A DNA stretch of 64,000 nucleotides from Amycolatopsis rifamycinica. Its GTDB lineage: Bacteria; Actinomycetota; Actinomycetes; Mycobacteriales; Pseudonocardiaceae. Position numbers and translations under genes: made by a program. This document shows, piece by piece, positions 36,721 through 44,932 of the stretch. Location: positions 84,343-148,342 of the forward strand of contig NZ_JMQI01000006.1 of NCBI RefSeq assembly GCF_000695625.1. The letters are read 5' to 3'. Under the pieces are notes generated by a model, which made no database searches, had not been told where the DNA came from, and was given only the letters and a program-made list of their open reading frames with translations. Positions within the stretch are counted from its first letter, which is position 1, and every line of letters starts with the position of its first letter.

Positions 36721-37821
36721 TCAGAACTTCGTGCCCAGCCAGGTCATCGCCGCCGGGCCGCCGATCGACACCCCGCCGATGTGCTCCAGCAGCGGGAACT
36801 CCTGCCACGTCACCTTCGCGCCGAGGGACTTCCAGCGGTCGCGCAACGCCGTTCCGACGCTGAACGGGATCAGCTCGTCCAGCGTCCCGTGGTACAGGTA
36901 CACCGGCGGCTTCGGTGCCGTCGTGCCCAGGTAGTTCTCGGCCAGGCGGGTCTGCCAGTGCGGCTCGTGGATCGGGTCCGGCACCGTCACGAAGTCCCGC
37001 AGGTGCGCGAACGGCGCCGCCGCGCCCAGTTCGACCGTGCACGCCTTCGACACCCGGGCCACCGCTTCGCGGCCGCGGTCGTTCAGGATCGACTCGAACG
37101 GCACGTCCGGGTACGCCGCCGCGAAGCCGGTGGCCGCGCCGAGGACCAGGCCGAACGCGGCGCCGCCGTCGTTGGACGCGAACACCGCGTTCAGGTCCGC
37201 CGGGACCCCGCCGGCCGCGACGCCGACCACGTTCAGCGAAGGCGCGTAGGTGGCCTGCAACTCGGCCGCCCACGCCGCGGCCTGGCCGCCCTGCGAGTAG
37301 CCGAACACGCCCACCGGGCCGGCGGGGGACAGCCCCGCGCCGGTCACCCGGGAAGCGGCCCGCGCCGCGTCGAGCACCGCGCGGCCTTCGGACTGCCCGA
37401 CCGCGTACGTGTGCGTTCCCGGGGTGCCGAGTCCTTCGTAGTCGGTGACCACGACGGCCCAGCCCTGCGCCAACGCCTGCGCCAGCAACGCGCTTTCGTT
37501 CTCGATGCCGTGGGCCAGGAGGTTCGAGGGGGCGCACTGGTCGCCGAGGCCGTGCGTGCCGACCGCGTACGTGATCAGCGGCCGCGGGCCGCCGTGCGGC
37601 CACGGCGCCGGCGGCACCAGCAGGGTTCCGGAGACGGCGTTCGGCTCGCCGGTCGCCGACGTCGAGCGGTAGCGCAGGTGCCAGGCCTTGACGGGTGCCG
37701 GGAACGGGCCGACGAACACCGTCGCCGGCTGCTGCTCCAACAGGACACCCGGATCCGCGTGCGCCGAGGGGGCGGCTGTCACGAAAAGGAGCGCGACGGC
37801 GACCAGTAACCGACGAAGCAT
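36721..37821 (-). CDS. Secreted lipase (LIP family, alpha/beta hydrolase)
   Basis: 366 residues. A Sec signal peptide (MLRRLLVAVALLFVTAAPSAHA) precedes ADPG. The nucleophile elbow is GYSQGG and the family motifs TYAVGTHGLGDQCAPS and YHGTLDELIPF are present, so Asp and a late His (EHIGG) complete the triad. This is the LIP family of secreted triacylglycerol lipases of actinomycetes and Candida. ATG 37821 has GGAGG at five bases; ATG 37824 is only two bases away from it. Divergent from a TetR gene. Confidence 0.92.
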   Translation of the reverse strand: MLRRLLVAVALLFVTAAPSAHADPGVLLEQQPATVFVGPFPAPVKAWHLRYRSTSATGEPNAVSGTLLVPPAPWPHGGPRPLITYAVGTHGLGDQCAPSNLLAHGIENESALLAQALAQGWAVVVTDYEGLGTPGTHTYAVGQSEGRAVLDAARAASRVTGAGLSPAGPVGVFGYSQGGQAAAWAAELQATYAPSLNVVGVAAGGVPADLNAVFASNDGGAAFGLVLGAATGFAAAYPDVPFESILNDRGREAVARVSKACTVELGAAAPFAHLRDFVTVPDPIHEPHWQTRLAENYLGTTAPKPPVYLYHGTLDELIPFSVGTALRDRWKSLGAKVTWQEFPLLEHIGGVSIGGPAAMTWLGTKF

Positions 37822-37910
37822 CATTGCCTCCGGTTGTGTGGTAATCGAGGTTTTCACAATTTAGCCAGGCCGGTAGGATCCGGCAATCCCTCAGAAGGAG
37901 GAGACACCCG

Positions 37911-38621
37911 TTGGCTCGCACGTACGGCGGCGTCGCACCCGAACAACGTCGCGCCGACCGCCGCGAGCGGCTGCTCACGGCCGGGCTCGAGCTGTTCACC
38001 ACGACCGGGTTCCGGCAGACGAAGATCACCGAGGTGTGCGCCCGGGCGGGGGTGTCCACGCGGAACTTCTACGAGGAGTTCACCGGCAAGGAGGACGTGC
38101 TGCGCACCCTCCACGACCGGATCAACAGCCTCGCGCTGGAGCACGTGACCGCCGCGCTCGACAAGGTCGCCGAGGCCGACGCCGTGACCCGCATCGCCAC
38201 GCTGCTCGACGTCTTCATCGACACGGTCACCGTCGACCCCCGGCTGCCGCGGCTCAACTACGTCGAAGCCGTCGGCGTCAGCGCGGAGCTGGAGGAGCAG
38301 CACCAGGTGTGGGTCGACCGCTGGGCGACCTTCATCGAGACGGAGGCCCGGCGCGCGGCCGAGCACGGCGCCGCACCCGACCGCGATTACCGGCTGACGG
38401 CCATCGCCCTGGTCGGCGCGGCCACCGGCCTGCTGCGCGAGTGGCAGGCGCACGAGCCGCCGCTGCCGGTGGAGGACGTCGGCGCGGAGCTGCGCGCGCT
38501 GATGCTGGCGGCCATCATGCGGCCCGCGAAAATCTTGGCGATCCCGGGCAACCTCGGCGGGCCTTCCGGCGTGGAACGGTCAAGCCGGGCAGGGGAGCAG
38601 GGGGGAGCCCGGCGAACGTGA
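37911..38621 (+). CDS. TetR-family regulator
   Basis: 236 residues from a TTG with GAAGGAGGAG seven bases before it. The helix-turn-helix is at about 38-62 (TKITEVCARAGVSTRNFYEEFTGKEDVL). It is divergent from the secreted lipase, its most likely target. The stop codon is formed by the first three bases of a long hairpin, and the C-terminus after about residue 215 (GGPSGVERSSRAGEQGG) is low-complexity and looks like read-through into former non-coding DNA. Confidence 0.87.
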   Translation: MARTYGGVAPEQRRADRRERLLTAGLELFTTTGFRQTKITEVCARAGVSTRNFYEEFTGKEDVLRTLHDRINSLALEHVTAALDKVAEADAVTRIATLLDVFIDTVTVDPRLPRLNYVEAVGVSAELEEQHQVWVDRWATFIETEARRAAEHGAAPDRDYRLTAIALVGAATGLLREWQAHEPPLPVEDVGAELRALMLAAIMRPAKILAIPGNLGGPSGVERSSRAGEQGGARRT

Positions 38622-38661
38622 AGGTCCTTTCCCGGCCGCTGAGGCCGGGAAAGGACCTTCA
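38619..38661. repeat. 19-bp perfect stem-loop overlapping a stop codon
   Basis: TGAAGGTCCTTTCCCGGCC (38619-38637) pairs perfectly with 38643-38661 around a five-base loop. It contains the tetR stop TGA and ends six bases before the stop of the convergent NCS1 permease. It looks like a REP-type element working as a two-way terminator. Confidence 0.8.
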
Positions 38662-38667
38662 TGGAGG

Positions 38668-40341
38668 TCACGGCGTCCGGACCGCCGGCAGGCCGAGCGC
38701 GACCGGACCGGTCGTCTGGCACACGTCGTGGCAGGTGTTGTCGAGCGTGCAGCACAGCGAGCAGATCGGGCCGTCCTGCTTCGCGCAGTCGGCGACGTCC
38801 GGCAGTTCGTACGGGTCGCCGCAGGCCGAGCAGGTGTGCGTCGCGCGCAGGTCGACGTCGGTGCCGGGCCCGGCGACCGTGTTCGGCCGCGCCAGGTAGT
38901 ACCGGCCGCGCGTCGCCACGGCGAGCACCGGCACCAGCACGACCGCGATGACCAGCGCGAGCAGCGGGCTGAACGCGGCCAGGAACGGCCCGAACGCGCC
39001 GAAGTACGCCACGATCGACACCGCCGAGGCGACCACCATCGAGCCGAACCCGACCGGGTTGATCTTGTGCAGGTAGGCCCGCTTGAACTCGATGTAGCGG
39101 GGCGAGAGGCCCAGCGGCTTCGCGATCACCAGGTCGGCGCAGACGGCGCCGATCCACGCGATGGCGACGTTGGAGTAGAAGCCGAGGATCTTGTTCAGGA
39201 AGCCGAACGCGCCGAACTCCATCAGCGCGAGCGCGATCCCGCAGTTGACCAGCACGTACCAGACGCGGCCGGGGTGCTTGTGCAGCACGCGGGAGAAGAA
39301 GTTCGCGAACGACAGCGAGCCGGAGTAGGCGTTCGTGGTGTTGATCTTGATCTGCGAGACGACCACGAACAGCGCGGCGAACGTCAGCGCCACCGGCCCG
39401 AGCGCCGGCTTCACCGCTTCGAGGTACGGCGCGATCGGCTCCAGCGCGTGCGTCTTCCCGACGACGCCGAGCGCGAGGAACGCCAGCAGCGCGCCGCCGA
39501 TCTGCTTCGCGGCGCCGAGGATGACCCAGCCGGGCCCCGCGGCGAGCACCGCGGCCCACCACGGCCGCTTGTTCTCCGCCGTCTTCTCGGGCATGAACCG
39601 CAGGTAGTCGGCCTGTTCGCCGATCTGCCCGATCAGCGACAGCGCGACGCCCATGCCAAAGCCGAACCCGATCGCGGAGAAGCCGGCGCCGGCGCCCTCG
39701 GTCCCCCCGAAGTGGGTGAACTCGGCGAACTTGCCGGGCTCCCGGACCAGCACGACGACGAACGGCAGCACCAGCCCGGCGATCCACAGCGGCTGCGTCC
39801 AGGTCTGCATCTTCGCGACCGCGCCCATGCCGTACAGCGCGAAGGGCAGCACGATCAGCGTGGCGAGGAGGTAGCCGATGGGCAGCGGGATGCCGAGGGC
39901 GAGCTCGAACGCCTGCCCCATGATCGAGCCTTCGAGCGAGAAGAAGATGACGGTGAAGCTCGCGTACACGAGCGACGTCAGCGTCGACCCGAAGTAGCCG
40001 AAGCCGGCTCCCCGGGTCAGCAGGTCCATGTCCACTCCGGACTTCGCGCAGGCGGCCGCGATGGGCACGCCGGTCACGAAGATGACGACGGCCGCGGCGA
40101 GGATCGCCAGCACGCCGGAGGTGAAGCCGTAGGAGAGGACGATGCTGGCGCCGATGGCGAAGTCGGCGAGGTAGGCGATGCCGCCCAGCGCCGTCGTCGC
40201 GACGACGAACGGGGACCATTTCCGGAACGAATGAGCGGCGAAGCGCAGTGAGTAGTCTTCGCGGTTTTCGTTCGCCGCGAGCGGGGCGTAGCGGCGTTTC
40301 GGCGGGGCGCTCTCTGCTGCGTTGGACAGGGTCTCGGTCAT
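38668..40341 (-). CDS. NCS1-family purine/cytosine/allantoin-type permease with Cys-rich tail
   Basis: 557 residues. About twelve membrane helices cover roughly 45-490; the N-terminal NENREDYSLRFAAHSFRKWSPF and AKQIGGALLAFLAL regions are typical of NCS1 permeases for nucleobases, allantoin or hydantoins. The C-terminal 45 residues are unusual: two CxxC-like groups and more, in order C-S-A-C, ADC, ICSLCC, NTC, DVC, which look like a zinc-binding knuckle in the cytoplasm. ATG 40341. A GTAAC/GTTAC cluster upstream suggests nitrogen control. It is divergent from pdxH. Confidence 0.9.
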   Translation of the reverse strand: MTETLSNAAESAPPKRRYAPLAANENREDYSLRFAAHSFRKWSPFVVATTALGGIAYLADFAIGASIVLSYGFTSGVLAILAAAVVIFVTGVPIAAACAKSGVDMDLLTRGAGFGYFGSTLTSLVYASFTVIFFSLEGSIMGQAFELALGIPLPIGYLLATLIVLPFALYGMGAVAKMQTWTQPLWIAGLVLPFVVVLVREPGKFAEFTHFGGTEGAGAGFSAIGFGFGMGVALSLIGQIGEQADYLRFMPEKTAENKRPWWAAVLAAGPGWVILGAAKQIGGALLAFLALGVVGKTHALEPIAPYLEAVKPALGPVALTFAALFVVVSQIKINTTNAYSGSLSFANFFSRVLHKHPGRVWYVLVNCGIALALMEFGAFGFLNKILGFYSNVAIAWIGAVCADLVIAKPLGLSPRYIEFKRAYLHKINPVGFGSMVVASAVSIVAYFGAFGPFLAAFSPLLALVIAVVLVPVLAVATRGRYYLARPNTVAGPGTDVDLRATHTCSACGDPYELPDVADCAKQDGPICSLCCTLDNTCHDVCQTTGPVALGLPAVRTP

Positions 40342-40409
40342 GCCTGCCTCCGGGGTGGTGGGGAACGGGCCGAAGGTAGGCGTTTCCTGTATCGATCCTG
40401 GTCCGGCCG

Positions 40410-40446
40410 GTAACGCGGGGGTTACAGCTTGTTGTCCAGCGGTTAC
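40410..40446. promoter_or_regulatory. GTAAC/GTTAC cluster, possible GlnR sites
   Basis: GTAAC (40410), GTTAC (40421), GTTGT (40431) and GTTAC (40442) are spaced 11, 10 and 11 bases, the helical spacing of actinobacterial GlnR boxes (GTNAC-N6-GAAAC repeated). The first word fits perfectly; the others are partial. They lie 69 bases upstream of the NCS1 permease start. Confidence 0.35.
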
Positions 40447-40570
40447 GGGCTGATGGCGGAACGGGGGTGGCGGGTGTCACCGTTCAGTGGGTTCCGCTCC
40501 CGCGCGCGAAGCCCTAACGTGCGCAGGAGCCGAAGTGACAGCTGCCCCGACCGGGTACGGAGGTTTGGCG

Positions 40571-41248
40571 ATGATGCCGGAGATCGAGGACCAGGTGGAA
40601 GACGCCGTAGTGCGCCTGCCGGGAATGCGCGTCGCCTACGACGGCGCGGCGTTCGACGAATCCGCGCTGGCGGCCACCTGGACCGACCAGCTGCAGGGCT
40701 GGCTGAACCAGGCCGTGGCCGCCGGCATCCCCGAACCGAACGCGATGGTGCTGGCGACCGCGGACGCCGAAGGCCGCCCGTCGTCCCGGACGGTCCTGTG
40801 CAAGGGCCTCGACGACCGGGGCGTGGTGTTCTACACGAACTACACGTCCACGAAGAGCCACGACTTGACGGCGACCCGGTACGCGTCGGTGACGTTCCCC
40901 TGGTACGCGCTGCACCGCCAGGTCCACGTCCGCGGCGAGGTCGAGAAGGTCGGCGTCAAGGAGACGGCGGAGTACTGGGCCCAGCGTCCCCGCGGCTCCC
41001 AGCTGGGTGCGTGGGCGTCCCCGCAGTCCCGCGTGGTGGACGGCCGCCGCGCGCTGGACAACGCGCTGCACGGCATCGAGCGGCGCTTCGCGGACGTCGA
41101 GCAGATCCCCGCGCCCCCGCACTGGGGTGGCTGGCGGATCCGCCCGGACATGGTCGAGTTCTGGCAGGGCCGCGAGGACCGCATGCACGACCGGCTGCGG
41201 TTCGTGCGCAACGACGACGGGTGGCACATCGAGCGCGTCGCTCCCTGA
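40571..41248 (+). CDS. pdxH: Pyridoxamine/pyridoxine 5'-phosphate oxidase
   Basis: 225 residues. FMN and substrate motifs are visible: RPSSRTVLCKGLDDRGVVFYTNY, SQLGAWASPQS and the C-terminal MHDRLRF. It oxidises PNP or PMP to pyridoxal phosphate, the cofactor of SerC. ATG 40571 has GGAGG seven bases upstream. It is a single gene followed by a long imperfect hairpin. Confidence 0.95.
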   Translation: MMPEIEDQVEDAVVRLPGMRVAYDGAAFDESALAATWTDQLQGWLNQAVAAGIPEPNAMVLATADAEGRPSSRTVLCKGLDDRGVVFYTNYTSTKSHDLTATRYASVTFPWYALHRQVHVRGEVEKVGVKETAEYWAQRPRGSQLGAWASPQSRVVDGRRALDNALHGIERRFADVEQIPAPPHWGGWRIRPDMVEFWQGREDRMHDRLRFVRNDDGWHIERVAP

Positions 41249-41257
41249 GGCCCGATC

Positions 41258-41308
41258 GCCCCGAAGTGGCCTGCGGCGCGTTGAACGCGACCAAGGCCAC
41301 CTTGGGGC
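41258..41308. terminator. Long imperfect hairpin after pdxH
   Basis: GCCCCGAAGTGGCCT (41258-41272) pairs with AGGCCACCTTGGGGC (41294-41308) with two mismatches; the loop holds a second small stem, GCGTT/AACGC. It starts nine bases after the pdxH stop and is probably its terminator, perhaps of repetitive origin. Confidence 0.6.
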
Positions 41309-41343
41309 GCTCGCCGGCGACGTAAATCACGCGACTCCGGATA

Positions 41344-41371
41344 CTTAGCCCAGCTAAGCTGATGTGTCGTG
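41344..41371 (+). promoter_or_regulatory. Inverted repeat and -10 box of the second MFS gene
   Basis: CTTAGC-CCA-GCTAAG (41344-41358) is a perfect inverted repeat. It overlaps TAAGCT (41355-41360), a TANNNT box eight bases before the GTG start at 41369. The layout suggests a repressor site over a leaderless promoter. Confidence 0.45.
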
Positions 41372-42655
41372 ACTGGTGAACCGGGGACCCTGCCGCCCCG
41401 CTCGGGCTTCCGCAAGGTCCTCGGCCGCATCATCGTCGACACGCGGCCGCTGAAGATCCCGGCCTTCCGGCGGCTCTGGCTGTCCACTGTGGTCACCGCC
41501 GTCGGCACGCAGCTGACCGCCGTGGCCGTGCCCAAGCAGGTCTTCGACCTCACCGGGTCCTCCGCCTACGTCGGTCTCACCGGGCTCGTCGCCCTCGTTC
41601 CGCTGCTCGTCTTCGGGCTCTGGGGCGGCGCTGTCGCCGATGCCGTCGACCGGCGGAAGCTGCTCTTCGTCACCAACGTCGGCGTCGCGATCACCTCCGC
41701 CCTGCTCTGGCTGCAAGCCTTCGCGCACTTCGGCTCGGTCTGGCTCGTCCTCGGCCTGCTGGCCGTCAACCAGGCCTTCTTCGCCATCAACATGCCCACC
41801 CGCGGTGCCGTCGTCGCGCGGCTCGTACCCGCCGAACTGCTGCCCTCGGCCAACGCCCTCAGCAGCACCATGTCCACCTTCGGCGCCGTCTTCGGGCCGC
41901 TGCTCGCCGGCGCGCTGATCCCCGTCCTCGGCCTCTCGACCCTCTACCTGATCGATGTCGTCGCACTCACGATCACGCTCGTCGCCGTCTGGCGGCTGCC
42001 GTCGATCCCGCCGCTCAACGGCCCCTCACGCCGCGCCGGCCTGCGGGACGTCGCCGACGGCTTCAGGTACCTCGCCGGGCAGAAAATCCTGCTGGCCTCC
42101 TTCGTCGTCGACATCATCGCCATGGTCTTCGGCATGCCGCGGGCGCTGATCCCGGAGATGGCCGAGCGCACCTTCGGCGATCCGCCCGGCGGTGGTCCCG
42201 CGCTCGGCTGGCTCTACGCCGCCCTGCCGCTGGGCGCGATGCTGATCGGGCTCTTCTCCGGCTGGCTGACGCGCATCCACCGCCAAGGCGTCGCGGTCGT
42301 CGTCGCGATCTGCGCGTGGGGTGCGGCGGTGGCCGCCTTCGGGCTCGCGCACTCGCTCTGGCTCGCCGTCGTCTTCATGGCGCTCGCCGGTGCCGCGGAC
42401 ATGGTCAGCGCCGTCTACCGGATGGCGATCCTGCAGGTCGCGACCACCGACGAGATGCGCGGCCGGCTCCAGGGCGTCTTCACCGTCGTCGTCGCCGGCG
42501 GCCCGCGGATCGCCGACCTCACCCACGGCTGGGGCGCCGCCGCCTTCGGGACCACCGTCGCGGCGACCGCCGGCGGGCTGCTGGTCATCGTGCTGGTGTG
42601 CGCGTCGATGTTCCTGCTCCCGGCGTTCTGGCGATACCGGGCGCCCACGGCGTAG
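41369..42655 (+). CDS. MFS exporter (EntS/MFS_3 type)
   Basis: 428 residues from a GTG. Twelve membrane helices begin at FRRLWLSTVVTAVGTQLTAVAVPKQVFDLT, with the helix 2-3 loop GAVADAVDRRKLL and the family motif TRGAVVARLVPAELLPSANAL. This is the enterobactin-exporter-like branch of MFS_3. The substrate is unknown. Promoter and inverted repeat are just upstream; no regulator gene is adjacent. Confidence 0.9.
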   Translation: MTGEPGTLPPRSGFRKVLGRIIVDTRPLKIPAFRRLWLSTVVTAVGTQLTAVAVPKQVFDLTGSSAYVGLTGLVALVPLLVFGLWGGAVADAVDRRKLLFVTNVGVAITSALLWLQAFAHFGSVWLVLGLLAVNQAFFAINMPTRGAVVARLVPAELLPSANALSSTMSTFGAVFGPLLAGALIPVLGLSTLYLIDVVALTITLVAVWRLPSIPPLNGPSRRAGLRDVADGFRYLAGQKILLASFVVDIIAMVFGMPRALIPEMAERTFGDPPGGGPALGWLYAALPLGAMLIGLFSGWLTRIHRQGVAVVVAICAWGAAVAAFGLAHSLWLAVVFMALAGAADMVSAVYRMAILQVATTDEMRGRLQGVFTVVVAGGPRIADLTHGWGAAAFGTTVAATAGGLLVIVLVCASMFLLPAFWRYRAPTA

Positions 42656-42666
42656 GCCGTCCGGGC

Positions 42667-42681
42667 TAGGGTGCGGACATG
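42667..42681 (+). promoter_or_regulatory. -10 box and leaderless start
   Basis: TAGGGT (42667-42672) is six bases before ATG 42679, with no ribosome-binding site. Confidence 0.5.
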
Positions 42682-43230
42682 CGCACTCTAGCCGTCGCTT
42701 TTGTCGCTTTCGCCGCGTTGACCGCCTGCTCGTCCGGAGACGAACCGTCGAAGGCCCCTTCGTCGTCCGCGGCCCCGAAGCCGGCGCCGAGCCCGAACGC
42801 CGCGGCGGCGTCGCTCGACCCGTGCAAGCTGCTGCCCGCCGACGCCGTGTCGAAGGCGCTGTTCCTCGACAACCTCAAGGCGGTGCCGGGCCCGGTCCAG
42901 GACAACGCGGCCAACGGCGGCAAGTCCCGCAGCTGCGAGTACCAGCACGACGGCAAGGCCGCCGGCGCGCTCGCGGTGACCCGCTACGAGGGCAAGCAGG
43001 GCAAGCCCGCCGAGATGCTCGCGGCGATCAAGAAGGCGAAGCCGGGCGCACAGGACGTCCCGGGCTTCCCGGACGGCGCCGTCTACTACGTCGACGGCCA
43101 GAAGACGGCGACCCTCGCCTCGGCCGAGCTGGTGGCCGGCACGCCGGTGCTGGTCAACTACACCGGTCCGGCGAAGATGACGCCGGAGCAGCTCACCCCG
43201 CTGGTCAAGCAGGCCCTCGCCGCCGGCTGA
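42679..43230 (+). CDS. DUF3558-like lipoprotein
   Basis: 183 residues. The signal peptide ends AALTAC, so Cys17 would be lipidated; a Ser/Pro/Ala linker follows to about residue 45. The domain starts LDPCKLLPADAVSKAL and contains RSCEYQHDG, giving the conserved Cys pair of DUF3558 lipoproteins of Pseudonocardiaceae and mycobacteria. Function of the family is unknown. It ends before a two-way terminator. Confidence 0.85.
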   Translation: MRTLAVAFVAFAALTACSSGDEPSKAPSSSAAPKPAPSPNAAAASLDPCKLLPADAVSKALFLDNLKAVPGPVQDNAANGGKSRSCEYQHDGKAAGALAVTRYEGKQGKPAEMLAAIKKAKPGAQDVPGFPDGAVYYVDGQKTATLASAELVAGTPVLVNYTGPAKMTPEQLTPLVKQALAAG

Positions 43231-43245
43231 TCAGGCCCGGCCGAA

Positions 43246-43262
43246 CCTCCGGTCGCCGGAGG
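43246..43262. terminator. Short perfect hairpin between convergent genes
   Basis: CCTCCGG-TCG-CCGGAGG is a perfect 7-bp stem between the lipoprotein stop (43230) and the metallo-hydrolase stop (43281). Confidence 0.6.
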
Positions 43263-43280
43263 ATCATCCGGTTCCGTCGA

Positions 43281-44105
43281 TCACCGGCGCAGTGCGGCCA
43301 GCTCGACCGGGCTGTGCGCCGAGAACACCGTGACCTCGTCCTGGTGGGTGCGCGCCAGCTCGTGCAGCCGCGCCAGGTTCTCCAGCCGGGGGCCGCGCAG
43401 GGTCTGGACCAGGTTCTGGAACGCCGTCAGGCCCGGTGGGCAGTGCGGGGCGACCGGGTTCAGCTGGCCGTGGAAGAAGTACGCGTCGCCGGCGTGCAGG
43501 AGCCAGCCGTTGCCCGTGTCGACCGCTACGCCCGTGTGGCCGCGCGTGTGGCCGGTCAGCGGGACCAGCAGGATCTCCTCCGGCAGGCCCTTCAGCGACC
43601 GGACCGCGTCGAAGCCGAACCACGGCTCGCCCGTCTCGTCGTAGGTGCTCCACAGCGGGCGGTGCGCGAACTGCGCCGCGCGGTAGCGGTTCTTCTCCGC
43701 CGCGTTCGCCGGGGACGTCGCCGCGCGGTGCTCCTCGGACCGGACGTGCACGACGGCGTTCGGGAAGTCGGCCAGGCCGCCCGCGTGGTCGACGTCCAGG
43801 TGCGTGGCCACGATGTGCCGGACGTCGGCCGGGTCGAGGCCGAGTGCCCTGATCTGCGCGACCGCCGTCTCGGCCGCCTCGATCCGGGCGCCGACCGCCG
43901 CCATGAAGAACCCGCCGAGCCACTCGCGCGGGCGGGCGACGGCCTGGGCGCCGAAGCCGGTGTCGACCAGCACCAGGCTGTCGCCGGTCTCGATCAGCAG
44001 GCAGTGCGCGACCAGCTCCGCCCGTCGCAGCAGGCCGGGCTCGCCGTCGAGCAGCTTGCCGCCCGCCGGACGCATCGATCCGCAGTTCAGGTGGTGCACC
44101 TTCAT
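43281..44105 (-). CDS. Metallo-beta-lactamase-fold hydrolase, second tandem copy
   Basis: 274 residues starting MKVHHLNCGSMRPAGGKLLDG. The metal motif is THLDVDHAGG; further ligands are in TGHTRGHTGV and the Asp in HAGDAYFFHG. The opening and the metal motif are those of the N-acyl-homoserine-lactonase (AttM/AiiA-like) group, but lactonase activity is not proven by this. It is a clear paralogue of the preceding gene (shared motifs throughout) and its ATG overlaps that gene's stop. Third gene of a tetR-led operon. Confidence 0.9.
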   Translation of the reverse strand: MKVHHLNCGSMRPAGGKLLDGEPGLLRRAELVAHCLLIETGDSLVLVDTGFGAQAVARPREWLGGFFMAAVGARIEAAETAVAQIRALGLDPADVRHIVATHLDVDHAGGLADFPNAVVHVRSEEHRAATSPANAAEKNRYRAAQFAHRPLWSTYDETGEPWFGFDAVRSLKGLPEEILLVPLTGHTRGHTGVAVDTGNGWLLHAGDAYFFHGQLNPVAPHCPPGLTAFQNLVQTLRGPRLENLARLHELARTHQDEVTVFSAHSPVELAALRR

Positions 44106-44932
44106 ACGCTGCTCCTGGTGCTCAGCCGGAGGAATTCGGTCTCGTCGTGCGCGGCGAAGACGCTCACCTCGTCGCCGTGCTCCTGAACAAGCTGGCGCAG
44201 GCGGCGGTGATTGTCCAGCCGGGCGCCCTTGACCGTCTCCATGCGGCCCTCGAACCAGTTCAGGCCCGGCGGGCAGTGCGGGGCGGCCGCGACCTGGCCG
44301 TGGAAGAAGTACGAGTCGCCCGCGTTGAGCAGCCAGCCGTGGCCGGTGTCGACGGCGACCCCGGCGTGCCCCCGCGTGTGCCCGGACAGCGGGATCAGCA
44401 GGATCTCCGGCGGCAGGCCGTCCAGCTGCCGGACGGCGCCGAAGCCGAACCACGGCTCGCCGGTGTCCGCATAGGACGTCCACTGTGGACCGTGGGCGAA
44501 CTGGATCCGGCGGTAGCGGCCGCGTTCGTCGTCGCGCGGGTCGGTGAACGCCCGCAGCTCCTCGGCGTAGACGTGCACGCGCGCCCACGGGAAGTCGATC
44601 AGGCCGCCCGCGTGGTCGAGGTCGAGGTGGGTCAGCACGATGTCGCGGACGTCGGCCGGGTCGAACCCGAGCGCGCGGATCTGCGCGACGGCGGTCCGGG
44701 CGGGATCGGCGATCGGGTTGGACCGGCGGACGAACCCCGCGCCCAGCCAGGCGTTCCGGTCGACCGCGGCCGGCGTGCCCATGCCGGTCTCGACGAGCAC
44801 GAGGCCGGTACCGGTCTCGAGCAGCAGGCAGTGGCAGACCATGGTGGCGCGCCGGAACAGGCCCGGCCGCCTGTCGATCAGCTTGCCGCCGAGCGGGCGC
44901 ATGGTGCCGCAGTTCAGGTGGTGGACGCGCAT
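44102..44932 (-). CDS. Metallo-beta-lactamase-fold hydrolase, first tandem copy
   Basis: 276 residues starting MRVHHLNCGTMRPLGGKLIDR. It has THLDLDHAGG, SGHTRGHAGV and NAGDSYFFHG as metal ligands. It aligns over the full length with the next gene, so the pair arose by tandem duplication. Relatives hydrolyse lactones or related esters. The ATG at 44932 overlaps the stop of the TetR gene (TGATG), so the regulator and both hydrolases are one transcript. Confidence 0.9.
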   Translation of the reverse strand: MRVHHLNCGTMRPLGGKLIDRRPGLFRRATMVCHCLLLETGTGLVLVETGMGTPAAVDRNAWLGAGFVRRSNPIADPARTAVAQIRALGFDPADVRDIVLTHLDLDHAGGLIDFPWARVHVYAEELRAFTDPRDDERGRYRRIQFAHGPQWTSYADTGEPWFGFGAVRQLDGLPPEILLIPLSGHTRGHAGVAVDTGHGWLLNAGDSYFFHGQVAAAPHCPPGLNWFEGRMETVKGARLDNHRRLRQLVQEHGDEVSVFAAHDETEFLRLSTRSSV

